DNA from: Streptomyces leeuwenhoekii
GTDB taxonomy: Bacteria > Actinomycetota > Actinomycetes > Streptomycetales > Streptomycetaceae
Assembly: GCF_001013905.1 (NCBI RefSeq)
Contig: NZ_LN831790.1
Coordinates: 6,338,001 to 6,402,000 of the forward strand
Length of the DNA: 64,000 bases
Direction of reading: 5' to 3'
The notes beneath the pieces were generated by a model that worked only from the letters and a program-made list of their open reading frames with translations, made no database searches and was not told where the DNA came from. A program made the position numbers and the translations under genes. Below, piece by piece: positions 47,272 through 56,688 of this stretch (position 1 is its first letter; every line of letters starts with the position of its first letter).

Positions 47272-48065
47272 CGGCCGGGGCACCGGCCGCCGACCTGCTC
47301 GCCCGGGGCGAGCTGACCGTCCGCGGACGCATCCGTGAGGCGTCCAACGCGGCGCTGTACTGCACGGTGACCTACGAGGGGCGGCAGGCCGCCTGCGTCT
47401 ACAAGCCGGTCGCGGGGGAGCGCCCCCTGTGGGACTTCCCCGACGGCACCCTGGCCGCGCGGGAGGTCGCCGCCTACGAGGTCTCCGAGGCCACCGGCTG
47501 GGGGCTGGTCCCGCCCACCGTGCTGCGGGAGGGGCCCTACGGCGAGGGGATGTGCCAGCTCTGGATCGAGGCGGCGCCGGACGCGGAGCTGCTCGCCCTG
47601 GTGGACGGGGAGGAGCCGGGACCGGGATGGAAGGCGATCGGGTTCGCCGAGGTCGGTGAGGGGCGCACCGCGCTGCTGGTGCACGCCGACGACGAGCGCC
47701 TGCGGCGGCTCGCCGTGCTCGACGCCGTGATCAACAACGCCGACCGCAAGGGCGGGCACCTGCTGCCCGACGCCGGGGGACGGCTGTACGGCATCGACCA
47801 CGGGGTCACCTTCCACGCCGAGAACAAGCTGCGGACGCTGCTGTGGGGCTGGGCAGGGGAACCGCTCACCGACGAGGCGGTCGCCGTGCTCGGCGCCTTG
47901 CGGGAGGCGCTGAAGGACGGCGGTGCCCTCGCGGACCGGCTGGCCGGGCTGATCACCGCCGCCGAGCTCGGCGCCACGCGCGCCCGGGTCGAGGCGCTGC
48001 TGGCCTCCGGCACCCATCCGGAGCCGGGCGGGGAGTGGCCGGCGATCCCCTGGCCGCCGGTGTAG
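47235..48065 (+). CDS. SCO1664 family protein (PI3/4-kinase-like fold)
   Basis: A 276-residue protein of the actinobacterial SCO1664/TIGR03843 family. It resembles phosphatidylinositol-kinase-like folds. ACVYKPVAGERPLWDFPDG carries the expected ATP lysine, LDAVINNADRKGGHLLPD the catalytic loop (N-N-A-D-R-K), and YGIDHGVTFH the metal-binding Asp. The start at 47235 overlaps the end of the DUF3090 gene by 37 bases, the same arrangement seen in relatives. The target of any phosphorylation, whether protein or small molecule, is unknown. Confidence 0.9.
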   Translation: MSAPERIPPRGVTAGAPAADLLARGELTVRGRIREASNAALYCTVTYEGRQAACVYKPVAGERPLWDFPDGTLAAREVAAYEVSEATGWGLVPPTVLREGPYGEGMCQLWIEAAPDAELLALVDGEEPGPGWKAIGFAEVGEGRTALLVHADDERLRRLAVLDAVINNADRKGGHLLPDAGGRLYGIDHGVTFHAENKLRTLLWGWAGEPLTDEAVAVLGALREALKDGGALADRLAGLITAAELGATRARVEALLASGTHPEPGGEWPAIPWPPV

Positions 48066-48196
48066 GGCCCGCCGCCGGGCACGCTTTACCACCCCTTGGT
48101 GGCCGGCGTCACCGCAGCACAGCGCCCGGTTTCGCGCAAGAAGGCGTTCCCGGCCATCCCACGCGGTCCGGTTCGTGGGCGCAACCGTGCTGCGGT

Positions 48197-48202
48197 TAGG
48201 CT
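48197..48202 (+). promoter_or_regulatory. candidate -10 element for a leaderless mshC mRNA
   Basis: TAGGCT ends six bases before the mshC ATG, with no ribosome site in between. That places the start of transcription at or next to the A of the start codon. Confidence 0.55.
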
Positions 48203-48208
48203 CATGAC

Positions 48209-49438
48209 ATGCATGCCTGGCCCGCTTCCGAGGTCCCCGCCCTGCCTGGTCAGGGCCGCGACCTGAGGATCCACGACACCGCGACCGGCGGCCTCGTCAC
48301 CCTCGACCCCGGTCCCGTCGCCCGTATCTACGTCTGCGGCATCACGCCGTACGACGCCACCCACATGGGGCACGCGGCGACCTACAACGCGTTCGACCTC
48401 GTGCAGCGCGTGTGGCTCGACACCAAGCGGCAGGTCCACTACGTCCAGAACGTCACCGACGTCGACGACCCCCTCCTGGAGCGGGCCGAGCGCGACGGCG
48501 TCGACTGGAGCGCCCTCGCCGAGAAGGAGACCGCCCTCTTCCGCGAGGACATGACGGCGCTGCGCATGCTGCCGCCCCGGCACTACATAGGCGCCGTGGA
48601 GGCCATACCCGGCATCGTGCCGCTCGTGGAGCGGCTGCGGGACCTCGGCGCCGCCTACGAACTCGAAGGCGACATCTACTTCTCCGTCGAGTCCGACCCC
48701 CACTTCGGCCGGGTCTCGAACCTGGACGCCGCCGCGATGCGGCTGCTGTCCGCCGAGCGCGGTGGCGACCCGGACCGGCCGGGCAAGAAGAACCCGCTCG
48801 ACCCGATGCTCTGGATGGCGGCCCGCGACGGCGAGCCGAGCTGGGACGGCGGCTCCCTCGGCCGCGGCCGGCCCGGCTGGCACATCGAGTGCGTGGCCAT
48901 CGCCCTCGACCACCTCGGCATGGGCTTCGACGTCCAGGGCGGCGGCTCCGACCTCGTCTTCCCGCACCACGAGATGGGCGCCTCGCACGCCCAGGCGCTC
49001 ACCGGCGAGTTCCCCATGGCCCGGGCGTACGTGCACGCCGGCATGGTCGGCCTCGACGGCGAGAAGATGTCCAAGTCCAAGGGCAACCTGGTCTTCGTCT
49101 CGGCGCTGCGGCGCGAGGGCGTCGACCCCGCCGCCATCCGCCTGACGCTGCTCGCCCACCACTACCGCGCCGACTGGGAGTGGACCGACCAGGTGCTCCA
49201 GGACGCCGTCGCCCGCCTCGGCCGCTGGCGCTCGGCGGTGTCCCGGCCCGACGGGCCGCCCGCCGACGCGCTGGTGGAGGAGATCCGCGACGCCCTCGCC
49301 GACGACCTGGACGCCCCGGCCGCGCTCGCCGCGGTCGACCGCTGGGCCGCCCTCCAGCACCAGACCGGCGGCACGGACACGGGCGCGCCCGGCCTGGTGT
49401 CGCGCGCCGTCGACGCCCTGCTGGGCGTCGCCCTGTAG
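48209..49438 (+). CDS. mshC: mycothiol ligase MshC (cysteine:GlcN-Ins ligase)
   Basis: A 409-residue class I aminoacyl-tRNA-synthetase-like enzyme that joins cysteine to glucosaminyl-inositol with ATP in mycothiol synthesis. It has the zinc-binding YVCGITPYD (Cys43), the HIGH-like THMGHA (51-56), [11 protein letters not shown] and the KMSKS loop EKMSKSKGN. It is shorter than CysRS because the anticodon domain is truncated. The ATG gives [10 protein letters not shown]. It lies at the end of the phosphatase/DUF3090/SCO1664 group but has its own possible leaderless promoter. A huge hairpin terminator follows. Confidence 0.96.
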   Translation: MHAWPASEVPALPGQGRDLRIHDTATGGLVTLDPGPVARIYVCGITPYDATHMGHAATYNAFDLVQRVWLDTKRQVHYVQNVTDVDDPLLERAERDGVDWSALAEKETALFREDMTALRMLPPRHYIGAVEAIPGIVPLVERLRDLGAAYELEGDIYFSVESDPHFGRVSNLDAAAMRLLSAERGGDPDRPGKKNPLDPMLWMAARDGEPSWDGGSLGRGRPGWHIECVAIALDHLGMGFDVQGGGSDLVFPHHEMGASHAQALTGEFPMARAYVHAGMVGLDGEKMSKSKGNLVFVSALRREGVDPAAIRLTLLAHHYRADWEWTDQVLQDAVARLGRWRSAVSRPDGPPADALVEEIRDALADDLDAPAALAAVDRWAALQHQTGGTDTGAPGLVSRAVDALLGVAL

Positions 49439-49465
49439 ACGGCTCGAAGGCCCGCTCGTCCGGAA

Positions 49466-49511
49466 AACCGGGCGGGGGCGGTGCGGGTACCCGCACCGCC
49501 CCCGCCCGGTT
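49466..49511. terminator. 46-bp perfect palindrome between mshC and PAC2 gene
   Basis: A completely self-complementary 46-base sequence centred on GGGTACCC, with AA and TT at its ends (AACCGGGC...GCCCGGTT). It separates two convergent genes and is the strongest bidirectional terminator in the window. Confidence 0.9.
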
Positions 49512-49514
49512 CTC

Positions 49515-50513
49515 TCAGCTCTCCGGGGAGTCCTCGTCGTCCCCGCCCGCCGCGGGCGGCTTGGGCGGCCGGGTCCGGCCGCCGGGGTTGTCCCGCAGAT
49601 ACGACGTGCCGGGCGGACCGGGGGGAACGTCGCCGCCGTCCGCCGTGGCGTGCCCGCCGGACGGCCCGCCCCCGCCGTCCCGGCGCCGCAGATACCGCTC
49701 GAACTCCCGGGCGATCGCCTCACCCGACGCCTCCGGCAGCTCCGCGGTGTCCCGGGCCTCCTCCAGCGTCTGGACGTACTCGGCGACCTCGCTGTCCTCG
49801 GCGGCGAGCTGGTCCACGCCCACCTGCCAGGCGCGCGCGTCCTCGGGCAGCTCGCCCAGCGGGACGCGCACGTCGATCAGGTCCTCCAGGCGGTTGAGGA
49901 GGGCCAGCGTCGCCTTGGGGTTCGGCGGCTGCGACACGTAGTGCGGCACCGCGGCCCACAGCGACACCGCCGGCACACCGGCGTGCGTGCACGCCTCCTG
50001 CAGGACGCCGACGATGCCCGTCGGGCCCTCGTACTTGGTCTCCTCCAGGTCCATGCGGCGCGCCAGGTCGGGATCGGAGGTGGTCCCGCTGATCGGGACC
50101 GGACGCGTGTGCGGGGTGTCGCCCAGCAGGGCGCCCAGGATGACCACCAGCTCCACGCCCAGCTCATGGGCGAAGCCCAGCAGCTCGTTGCAGAACGAGC
50201 GCCAGCGCATGGACGGTTCGATGCCCCGGACCAGCACCAGGTCCCGCGGCTTGTCGCCACCGACCCGGACCACCGACAGCCTGGTCGTCGGCCACATGAT
50301 CTTGCGGACGCCGTTGTCGATGAACACCGTGGGGCGGTTCACCTGGAAGTCGTAGTAGTCCTCGGCGTCCAGCGCCGCGAACACCTCGCCCTTCCACTCC
50401 CTGTCGAGATGCGCGACCGCGGTGGAGGCGGCGTCGCCGGCATCGTTCCAGCCCTCGAACGCGGCCACCATGACCGGGTCGATCAGCTCGGGAACCCCCT
50501 CGAGCTCGATCAC
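49515..50513 (-). CDS. PAC2 family protein
   Basis: A 332-residue cytosolic protein of the PAC2 (proteasome assembly chaperone 2-like) family. It has MIELEGVPELIDPVMVAAFE then GWNDAGDAAS, the central VVILGALLGDTPHTRPVPI and the C-terminal SLWAAVPHYVSQPPNPKA. About 60 Gly/Pro-rich disordered residues end the protein. The GTG start follows AAGGAGG. Actinobacterial members occur near mshC and metH; the function is unproven. It is downstream of nothing on its strand except an intergenic gap after glpD. Confidence 0.9.
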   Translation of the reverse strand: MIELEGVPELIDPVMVAAFEGWNDAGDAASTAVAHLDREWKGEVFAALDAEDYYDFQVNRPTVFIDNGVRKIMWPTTRLSVVRVGGDKPRDLVLVRGIEPSMRWRSFCNELLGFAHELGVELVVILGALLGDTPHTRPVPISGTTSDPDLARRMDLEETKYEGPTGIVGVLQEACTHAGVPAVSLWAAVPHYVSQPPNPKATLALLNRLEDLIDVRVPLGELPEDARAWQVGVDQLAAEDSEVAEYVQTLEEARDTAELPEASGEAIAREFERYLRRRDGGGGPSGGHATADGGDVPPGPPGTSYLRDNPGGRTRPPKPPAAGGDDEDSPES

Positions 50514-50722
50514 CCAGTGCCTCCTTCCGACGTGCCCTCGCTTGACCTCCCCACCTTACGGCGTGCGGAGGGGGCGCCCGCAGCCCCCTCGCACCCCCCT
50601 GAGGGGAGTGACCCATCACTGCCCCGGCAACCACCCAGGAACACGCGGGAGTCGTCGCAGGTGTGCCGGGCGGCGTCGGTGCGGCGCGTGACCCGCGCCG
50701 CCTCCGCACCAGGGGCGGCACG

Positions 50723-50783
50723 CCCGAGGGGCGGGCCCGCTCGCGCGCCGTCGTGCGTCGCCGGTGCGGAGCCGCCCCTCGGG
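50723..50783 (-). terminator. terminator of the glp operon
   Basis: CCCGAGGGGCGG and CCGCCCCTCGGG form a 12-bp stem with a 37-base loop, 17 bases beyond the glpD stop codon. Confidence 0.65.
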
Positions 50784-50800
50784 ACCGGGCGTGCGGGCGC

Positions 50801-52417
50801 CTACCGCCGGTCCAGCAGGTCCTGCACCTTGGCGCGGACCTCGTCGGTGGCCAGGCCGCGGATGGTCAGCGTGGTGCGGCGGCGCAGCACGTCGTCCGGG
50901 GTCTGGGCCCACTCGTGGTCACGGGCCCAGACGACCTGCGCCCAGATCTCCGGGGCGTCGGGGTGGACGCGCTCGGCGAGTGCGGGGTCGTCGTTGGCCA
51001 GGCGGGCGATGTCGAACGCCAGCGAACCGTAGTGGGTGGCCAGGTGCCGGGCGGTGTCGGCCGCCATGCGCGGGCCGGGCGCCGGGTGGTCCACCAGGAG
51101 CCGGTGGGCGACCGCGCGGGGGTTTGCGACACCCGGCAGCGGCAGCTTCCGCGGCAGGGAGGAGATCGGCTCGAAGTCGTCGCCCAGCGGGTGGCCCGGC
51201 AGCGACTCCAGCTTCTTCATCACCGTACGGCCGATGTGGCGGAAGGTGGTCCACTTGCCGCCGGCGACGGACAGCATGCCGCCCCGGCCCTCGGTGACGA
51301 CCGTCTCGCGCTTGGCCTTCGCCGTGCTGCCGGGCCCGCCCGGCAGCACGCGCAGACCCGCGAAGGCGTAGGTGATCAGCTCCCGGTCGAGCTGCTGGTC
51401 GCGGATGGAGAACGCGGCCTCGTCCAGGATCTGGGCTATGTCCTTGTCGTTGACCGCGACGTCCGCCGGGTCGCCCTCGTACTCCTCGTCGGTGGTGCCG
51501 AGCAGCAGCATGTCCTCCCAGGGGAGGGCGAAGGTGATGCGGTACTTGTCGATCGGGGTCGCCAGCGCGGCCTTCCACGGGGACGTCCGCTTCAGCACCA
51601 GGTGGGCGCCCTTCGACAGGCGGATGGACGGCGCGGCGTTCGGGTCCTCCATGCGGCGCAGGTGGTCGACCCAGGGGCCGGTCGCGTTCAGCACCAGCCG
51701 GGCGTTCACGCCGAACTCCTCGCCGGACAGACGGTCCCTCAGCTCGGCGCCGGTGACGCGGCCCCGGGTGAAGCGCAGCCCGGTGACCTCGGCGTGGTTG
51801 AGGACGACGGCGCCCGACTCGACGGCCGCGCGGACCGTCATCAGCGCCATCCGCGCGTCGTTCATCTGGTCGTCGCCGTACACGGCCACGGCCCTGAGGT
51901 TCTCGGTGCGCAGCTCGGGGACGTCCGCCTGCGCCTTGGCGGGGGAGAGCAGGTGGCCGACGCCGTCGCCGAACGCCGACAGCGCGGAGTAGGCGAAGAC
52001 GCCCGCCCCGAGCTTGGCCGCGCCGTGCGGCCCGCCCTTGTACACGGGGAGGTAGAAGGTGAGCGGGTTCGCCAGGTGGGGGGCCACCTGGCGGGAGACC
52101 GCGCGGCGCTCGAAGTGGTTCTCCGCGACCAGCTTCACCGCGCCGGTCTGCAGGTAGCGCAGGCCGCCGTGGAGCAGCTTGGAGGAGGCGGAGGAGGTGG
52201 CGCCGGCGAAGTCGCCGGCGTCGACCAGGGCCACCCTGAGACCGGCCTGCGCGGCGTGCCAGGCGGTGGAGATGCCGAGGATGCCGCCGCCGATCACGAG
52301 GAGGTCGTACGACGCCTTGGAGAGCTGCTCCCTGGTCTCGGCGCGGCTCGGGTTCGAGCCGGAGGCCGGGCGCGTCCCCAGGGCAGGCACGGACTGCAGG
52401 GTGGACTGAGTGGTCAT
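50801..52417 (-). CDS. glpD: glycerol-3-phosphate dehydrogenase
   Basis: A 538-residue FAD-dependent membrane-associated dehydrogenase that oxidises glycerol-3-phosphate to dihydroxyacetone phosphate. The FAD motif is YDLLVIGGGILGISTAWHAA, followed by DFAGATSSASSKLLHGGLRY, NATGPWVDHLR and LLGTTDEEYEGDP, all typical of GlpD. The ATG gives an N-terminal extension of about 37 residues before the flavin fold. It is the last gene of glpF-glpK-glpD, 29 bases after glpK. Expression should follow GylR and glycerol. Confidence 0.95.
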   Translation of the reverse strand: MTTQSTLQSVPALGTRPASGSNPSRAETREQLSKASYDLLVIGGGILGISTAWHAAQAGLRVALVDAGDFAGATSSASSKLLHGGLRYLQTGAVKLVAENHFERRAVSRQVAPHLANPLTFYLPVYKGGPHGAAKLGAGVFAYSALSAFGDGVGHLLSPAKAQADVPELRTENLRAVAVYGDDQMNDARMALMTVRAAVESGAVVLNHAEVTGLRFTRGRVTGAELRDRLSGEEFGVNARLVLNATGPWVDHLRRMEDPNAAPSIRLSKGAHLVLKRTSPWKAALATPIDKYRITFALPWEDMLLLGTTDEEYEGDPADVAVNDKDIAQILDEAAFSIRDQQLDRELITYAFAGLRVLPGGPGSTAKAKRETVVTEGRGGMLSVAGGKWTTFRHIGRTVMKKLESLPGHPLGDDFEPISSLPRKLPLPGVANPRAVAHRLLVDHPAPGPRMAADTARHLATHYGSLAFDIARLANDDPALAERVHPDAPEIWAQVVWARDHEWAQTPDDVLRRRTTLTIRGLATDEVRAKVQDLLDRR

Positions 52418-52446
52418 GTCGGGTTCTTACTCCTCGTCGGCTCTCG

Positions 52447-53985
52447 TCAGCCTTCGTCGGCGATCCAGCCCATGGTCCGCTCGACGGCCTTGAGCCAGTT
52501 CTTGTACTCACGGTCGCGGGTCGCCGCGTCCATGCGGGGGGTCCACTCGGCGGCCCGGCGCCAGTTGGCGCGCAGGTCGTCGGTGCTGTTCCAGAAGCCG
52601 ACGGCGAGGCCGGCGGCGTAGGCGGCGCCGAGGCAGGTCGTCTCGGCGACCATCGGGCGCACCACGGGCGCGTCCAGGAAGTCCGAGAGGGTCTGCATCA
52701 GCAGGTTGTTGGAGGTCATGCCGCCGTCGACCTTGAGGGCGGCCAGCTCGACGCCGGAGTCCTTGGTCATGGCGTCGGCGATCTCCCGGGTCTGCCAGGC
52801 GGTGGCCTCCAGGACGGCGCGCGCGAGGTGCGCCTTGGTGACGTACCGGGTCAGGCCGGCGATCACGCCGCGGGCGTCGGAGCGCCAGTACGGGGCGAAC
52901 AGCCCGGAGAAGGCCGGGACGAAGTACGCGCCGCCGTTGTCCTCGACCGACAGGGCGAGGGTCTCGATCTCGGCGGCGGTGGAGATCAGCCCCATCTGGT
53001 CCCGCATCCACTGCACCAGGGAACCGGTGACGGCGATCGAGCCCTCCAGCGCGTAGACCGGCTTGGCGTCGCCGATCTGGTAGCCGACGGTCGTCAGCAG
53101 CCCGCTGTAGGAGTTGATGAGCTTGTCACCGGTGTTCATCACCATGAAGGTGCCGGTGCCGTACGTCGACTTGGTCTCGCCCTCGGAGAAGCAGGTCTGC
53201 CCGAACAGGGCCGCCTGCTGGTCGCCGAGCGCGGAGGCGACGGGGACGCCGCCGAGCAGCTCGCCCAGCCGGCCGCCCCGGATCTCGCCGTACACCTCGG
53301 CGGAGGAGCGGATCTCGGGGAGCATCTGCGCCGGCACGCCGATGGACTCGCAGATCCGCTCGTCCCACCGCATGGTGTGCAGGTTCATCAGCAGGGTGCG
53401 GGAGGCGTTGGTGACGTCGGTGACGTGCCGGCCGCCGTCGACACCGCCGGTCAGGTTCCAGATGACCCAGGTGTCCATGGTGCCGAAGAGCAGGTCGCCC
53501 GCCTCGGCGCGCTCGCGCAGGCCGTCGACGTTGTCGAGCAGCCAGCGGGCCTTGGGACCGGCGAAGTAGGAGGCCAGGGGCAGGCCGGTCTCGCGGCGGA
53601 ACCGGTCCTGGCCGACGTTGCGGGCCAGCTCCCGGCACAGGGCGTCGGTGCGGGTGTCCTGCCAGACGATGGCGTTGTGGACGGGCTCGCCGGTGTGCCG
53701 GTCCCAGACGAGGGTGGTCTCGCGCTGGTTGGTGATGCCGATGGCCTTGATGTCGTCGCGGGTGATGCCCGCCTTGGCGACGGCTCCGGCGACGACCTCC
53801 TGGACGTTGGCCCAGATCTCGTTGGCGTCGTGCTCGACCCAGCCCGGCCTGGGGAAGATCTGCTCGTGCTCCTTCTGGTCGACGGAGACGATCCGGCCGT
53901 CCCGGTCGAAGACGATGCAGCGGGAGGAGGTCGTGCCCTGGTCGATCGCCGCGATGAAGGGGCCGGCGGTGTGGGCGTCGGTCAC
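52447..53985 (-). CDS. glpK: glycerol kinase
   Basis: A 512-residue FGGY kinase that phosphorylates glycerol with ATP. It starts with [20 protein letters not shown] and has [34 protein letters not shown], and the ATP region [14 protein letters not shown] and [15 protein letters not shown]. The GTG start has AGGAGCAG upstream. It lies between glpF (94 bases) and glpD. The gene is known in Streptomyces as gylA. All catalytic motifs appear intact. Confidence 0.96.
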   Translation of the reverse strand: MTDAHTAGPFIAAIDQGTTSSRCIVFDRDGRIVSVDQKEHEQIFPRPGWVEHDANEIWANVQEVVAGAVAKAGITRDDIKAIGITNQRETTLVWDRHTGEPVHNAIVWQDTRTDALCRELARNVGQDRFRRETGLPLASYFAGPKARWLLDNVDGLRERAEAGDLLFGTMDTWVIWNLTGGVDGGRHVTDVTNASRTLLMNLHTMRWDERICESIGVPAQMLPEIRSSAEVYGEIRGGRLGELLGGVPVASALGDQQAALFGQTCFSEGETKSTYGTGTFMVMNTGDKLINSYSGLLTTVGYQIGDAKPVYALEGSIAVTGSLVQWMRDQMGLISTAAEIETLALSVEDNGGAYFVPAFSGLFAPYWRSDARGVIAGLTRYVTKAHLARAVLEATAWQTREIADAMTKDSGVELAALKVDGGMTSNNLLMQTLSDFLDAPVVRPMVAETTCLGAAYAAGLAVGFWNSTDDLRANWRRAAEWTPRMDAATRDREYKNWLKAVERTMGWIADEG

Positions 53986-54079
53986 TGTCTGCTCCTGGAA
54001 GTTCCGTGGTGGTGGGGGCTTGCGTGTACGGCGCGTGCCGTGCGGTGGGAGTCCGTGCCGGTGGTCGGGGGCGGCACTC

Positions 54080-54874
54080 CTAAGCGAACGCGACGTTGTA
54101 CACGCCTGCGGCGATCGCCGCGCCGATCAGCGGACCGGCGATCGGGATCCAGGCGTACCCCCAGTCGGAGCCGCCCTTGTTGGGCAGGGGAAGGAGGGCG
54201 TGCACGATCCGCGGGCCGAGGTCGCGGGCGGGGTTGATCGCGTAGCCGGTCGGCCCGCCGAGGGACAGGCCGATCGAGACGACGACGAAGGCGGTGATCA
54301 GGACGCCCAGGGTGCCGAGGCCGTTGCCCTGGTCGTTCAGGCCCTGGGTGAGGATGGCGAGCAGCAGGACGAAGGTGCCGATGATCTCCGTGGCGAGGTT
54401 CTGCACCGTGTGGCGGATCTCGGGGCCGGTGGAGAAGATGCCCAGCACCGGGCCGGCGCCCTGCTCCTGCGCCTCGACGGCCTTGGCCGCGGTGTCCTGC
54501 GCGCCGGGGCCGCCGACGATCTCCCGGTCGGTCAGGTGCGCCTGGAACTGGCCGTAGTAGGCGACCCAGACCAGGGCCGCGCCGATCATGGCGCCGAGGA
54601 TCTGCCCGGCCAGATAGGTCGGGACGTCCCCCCACTCGCCGTCCTTGAGGGCGATGCCGAGGGTCACGGCCGGGTTGAGGTGGGCGCCGGACAGCGGCGC
54701 CGAGATGTAGGCCGCGGTCATCACGGCGAAACCCCACCCGAAGGCGATGGCGAGCCAGCCGGCGTTGCGGGCCTTGGAGGCCTTGAGCGTGACGGCGGCG
54801 CAGACCCCGCCGCCGAGCAGGATGAGCACGGCGGTACCGATGGTCTCGCCGATGAAGATGTCGGAGCTGGACAC
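54080..54874 (-). CDS. glpF: glycerol uptake facilitator (aquaglyceroporin)
   Basis: A 264-residue major intrinsic protein with six helices and two half-helices. The two NPA boxes are [11 protein letters not shown] (67-69) and [12 protein letters not shown] (214-216); the Arg-Asp after the second box is the glycerol-facilitator pattern. The GTG start is preceded by AAAGGAG. It is the first gene of the glp operon and would let glycerol diffuse in for GlpK to trap. A GylR-type motif lies 121 bases upstream. Confidence 0.96.
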   Translation of the reverse strand: MSSSDIFIGETIGTAVLILLGGGVCAAVTLKASKARNAGWLAIAFGWGFAVMTAAYISAPLSGAHLNPAVTLGIALKDGEWGDVPTYLAGQILGAMIGAALVWVAYYGQFQAHLTDREIVGGPGAQDTAAKAVEAQEQGAGPVLGIFSTGPEIRHTVQNLATEIIGTFVLLLAILTQGLNDQGNGLGTLGVLITAFVVVSIGLSLGGPTGYAINPARDLGPRIVHALLPLPNKGGSDWGYAWIPIAGPLIGAAIAAGVYNVAFA

Positions 54875-55325
54875 CCGCGACTCCTTTGTCCTTCGTCCAG
54901 GGGATGCCGTACCCGGGTCCCTCCGGGTGTTCCGGCGCCCTCGGGGGTGAGAGCGATGGCGGCCCTTGGCGTTGTCACACTCTAGCGCCTATTGCCGGTA
55001 GGTGTTCGACAATGCCGACCGATGGACGGGAGTCTTGCTCCGACGTTACTCACGCGTCAAGGGTTCTGTTATCGAAAGCACGATCGTTATTGATCGGCCG
55101 GAGTTATCGATCTTGTGGGGGTTCGCCACGGCGCTGGGTGGCTCGGGGGAGGCGGGACGGATGCGCCGGCCGCGGGCAGGCCGGACGCCGGGACGCCGTC
55201 CGGCGTTCCGGTCCCCGACGTCGTGGGGGGGAGCGCCGCGGGGAGCGGTGCCCGTATGCGGGCGTGCCCGGGGGCGGACATGCCTGTGCGCGCCCGGGCG
55301 AGCGACCGTACGGGTGCGGGCGGGC
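54875..55325. other. gylR-glpF intergenic control region
   Basis: These 451 bases hold no gene. The glpF-proximal part is relatively AT-rich and includes the GylR-type motif at 54995-55018 and a run with GTTATCGA, ATCGTTATTGATCGG and GTTATCGATC (55070-55115), which may hold further half-sites. The gylR-proximal part is GC-rich with imperfect CCCGGGC stems around 55250-55317 that could terminate gylR. Confidence 0.5.
54995..55018. promoter_or_regulatory. candidate GylR operator upstream of glpF
   Basis: The block CCGGTAGG followed by TGTTCGACAATGCCGA recurs upstream of gylR (56146-56168) with one base fewer after CCGGTAG. Here it reads on the plus strand, opposite to glpF transcription. Confidence 0.65.
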
Positions 55326-56090
55326 TCAGAACCGCCCGGCGCCCAGGTCCCGCGAGACCGCCCGGGCGCAGTCGCGCACCGCCGCCACCAGCTCGGGGCG
55401 CAGCTCGCCGTCCCGGCACAGCCGCTCGACGGCGCCCGTGATGCCGACGGCGCCCACCGGCATCCGCCGCCGGTCGTGGATGGGGGCCGCGATGGAGGCG
55501 ACGCCCTCCCAGGTCTCCTCGACGTCCGCCGCGTAGCCACGCGCGCGCGTGAGGTCGAGGATGTGCTCGAAGCCGTCCGGGTCGCAGACGGTCCGGTCGG
55601 TGAACGCCTTGCGCTCGGACTCCACCGCCTCGCTGCGGGCCACCGGGTCGTACGCCGACAGCACCTTGCCCAGGGCCGTGGAGTGCAGCGGCTGCATCGC
55701 CCCGATCTCCAGGACCTGCCGGCTGTCGTCGGGCCGGAAGACGTGATGCACGATCAGGACGCCCTGCTGGTGCAGGACGCCCAGGTAGACGCTCTCGCCG
55801 CTGGAGCGGGCCAGGTCGTCCGCCCACACCAGGGCGCGCGCCCGCAGCTCGTGCACGTCGAGGTAGGTCGTGCCCAGCCGCAGCAGCTCGGCGCCGAGCT
55901 GGTAACGGCCGGACGCGTCGTCCTGCTCGACGAAGCCCTCGTGCTGGAGGGTGCGCAGGATGCCGTGCGCGGTGCCCTTGGCGAGGCCCAGCGAGGAGGC
56001 GATGTCCGACAGGCCGAGCCGCCGCTCGCCGCCCGCGAGCAGCCGCAGCATCGCGGCCGCCCGTTCGAGCGACTGGATGTTCCGTGCCAT
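55326..56090 (-). CDS. gylR: IclR-family glycerol operon repressor GylR
   Basis: A 254-residue IclR regulator. It has an N-terminal winged helix (LERAAAMLRLLAGGERRLGL, DIASSLGLAKGTAHGILRTL) and a C-terminal effector domain (LHSTALGKVLSAYD, AAPIHDRRRMPVGAVGITGA). It precedes glpFKD in the same orientation, as gylR does in S. coelicolor, where it represses the operon until glycerol or glycerol-3-phosphate is present. The ATG was chosen because the family N-terminus starts MARNIQSLERA. Its own upstream region carries the same motif as glpF, so it is probably autoregulated. Confidence 0.93.
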   Translation of the reverse strand: MARNIQSLERAAAMLRLLAGGERRLGLSDIASSLGLAKGTAHGILRTLQHEGFVEQDDASGRYQLGAELLRLGTTYLDVHELRARALVWADDLARSSGESVYLGVLHQQGVLIVHHVFRPDDSRQVLEIGAMQPLHSTALGKVLSAYDPVARSEAVESERKAFTDRTVCDPDGFEHILDLTRARGYAADVEETWEGVASIAAPIHDRRRMPVGAVGITGAVERLCRDGELRPELVAAVRDCARAVSRDLGAGRF

Positions 56091-56688
56091 CGCCGTACTG
56101 CCTCCGTCCCTTCGACTGCCGCCTTCGCGACATCGCTGCCGCCGTTCGGCATTGTCGAACACTACCGGTCGTTGCCGACCTGCCGCCAATGGTCGGTCGG
56201 CCACTGTTCGCGCCGGCCCGTCCGCCGGGGCGCACATACCCGGACGTGCCCGGGCGTGGCCGGACACGGAAAAAAGCCCGGGCCGGGCGGTGACCGGATA
56301 CGGCTGGAAGGCGCCGGTCCCCTCACGTGCGGGCTGTCACCCGGGAGCCGGCCGCCGGCGCAAGGGTAGGCCAGTCGGCGCAGGCGCCCGGCACTCCCCG
56401 GGGGGAGGTCCGGCGCGGAGCCCGCCACGCCCGGCGCTCCCCGCCGCGCCCTCCGTGCCCGTCCCGCCGCCCCGCCCGCACGGGCCGCCGCCCCCGTGAC
56501 CGGCCCGCGCGCGGGGACCGCTTCCGGTCCTGGTCCGCCCGTCCGCCCTCGTCCGTCCCGTGGACGCCCTGACCATCCGCCCACGGTCCCGGCTACCCTG
56601 GCCGCGTGCGCTTTCCCCCGCGACGTCCGCCCGGACGTATGCCGGGGGACGCAAAGCCGACAGCCGTCGCATCCAAGGGAGCCCCTTC
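56091..56688. other. gylR-metH divergent intergenic region
   Basis: No gene is supported in these 598 bases. The left end holds the gylR operator. The right end has a possible metH promoter, TGACCA (56570-56575) with an 18-base spacer and TACCCT (56594-56599), followed by a leader of about 80 bases with a small ACGTCC/GGACGT hairpin. I looked for a cobalamin or SAH riboswitch in the leader and did not find one. The middle is featureless GC-rich sequence. Confidence 0.5.
56146..56168. promoter_or_regulatory. candidate GylR operator upstream of gylR
   Basis: On the minus strand this reads CCGGTAG followed by TGTTCGACAATGCCGA, matching the glpF site with a one-base deletion. It lies 56 bases before the gylR start and is oriented with the gene. 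Confidence 0.65.

Noticed and set aside
56091..56688. Possible cobalamin or SAH riboswitch in the metH leader
   Set aside because: I could not find a B12-box-like or SAH-type conserved core; only one small hairpin and ordinary promoter elements are visible.
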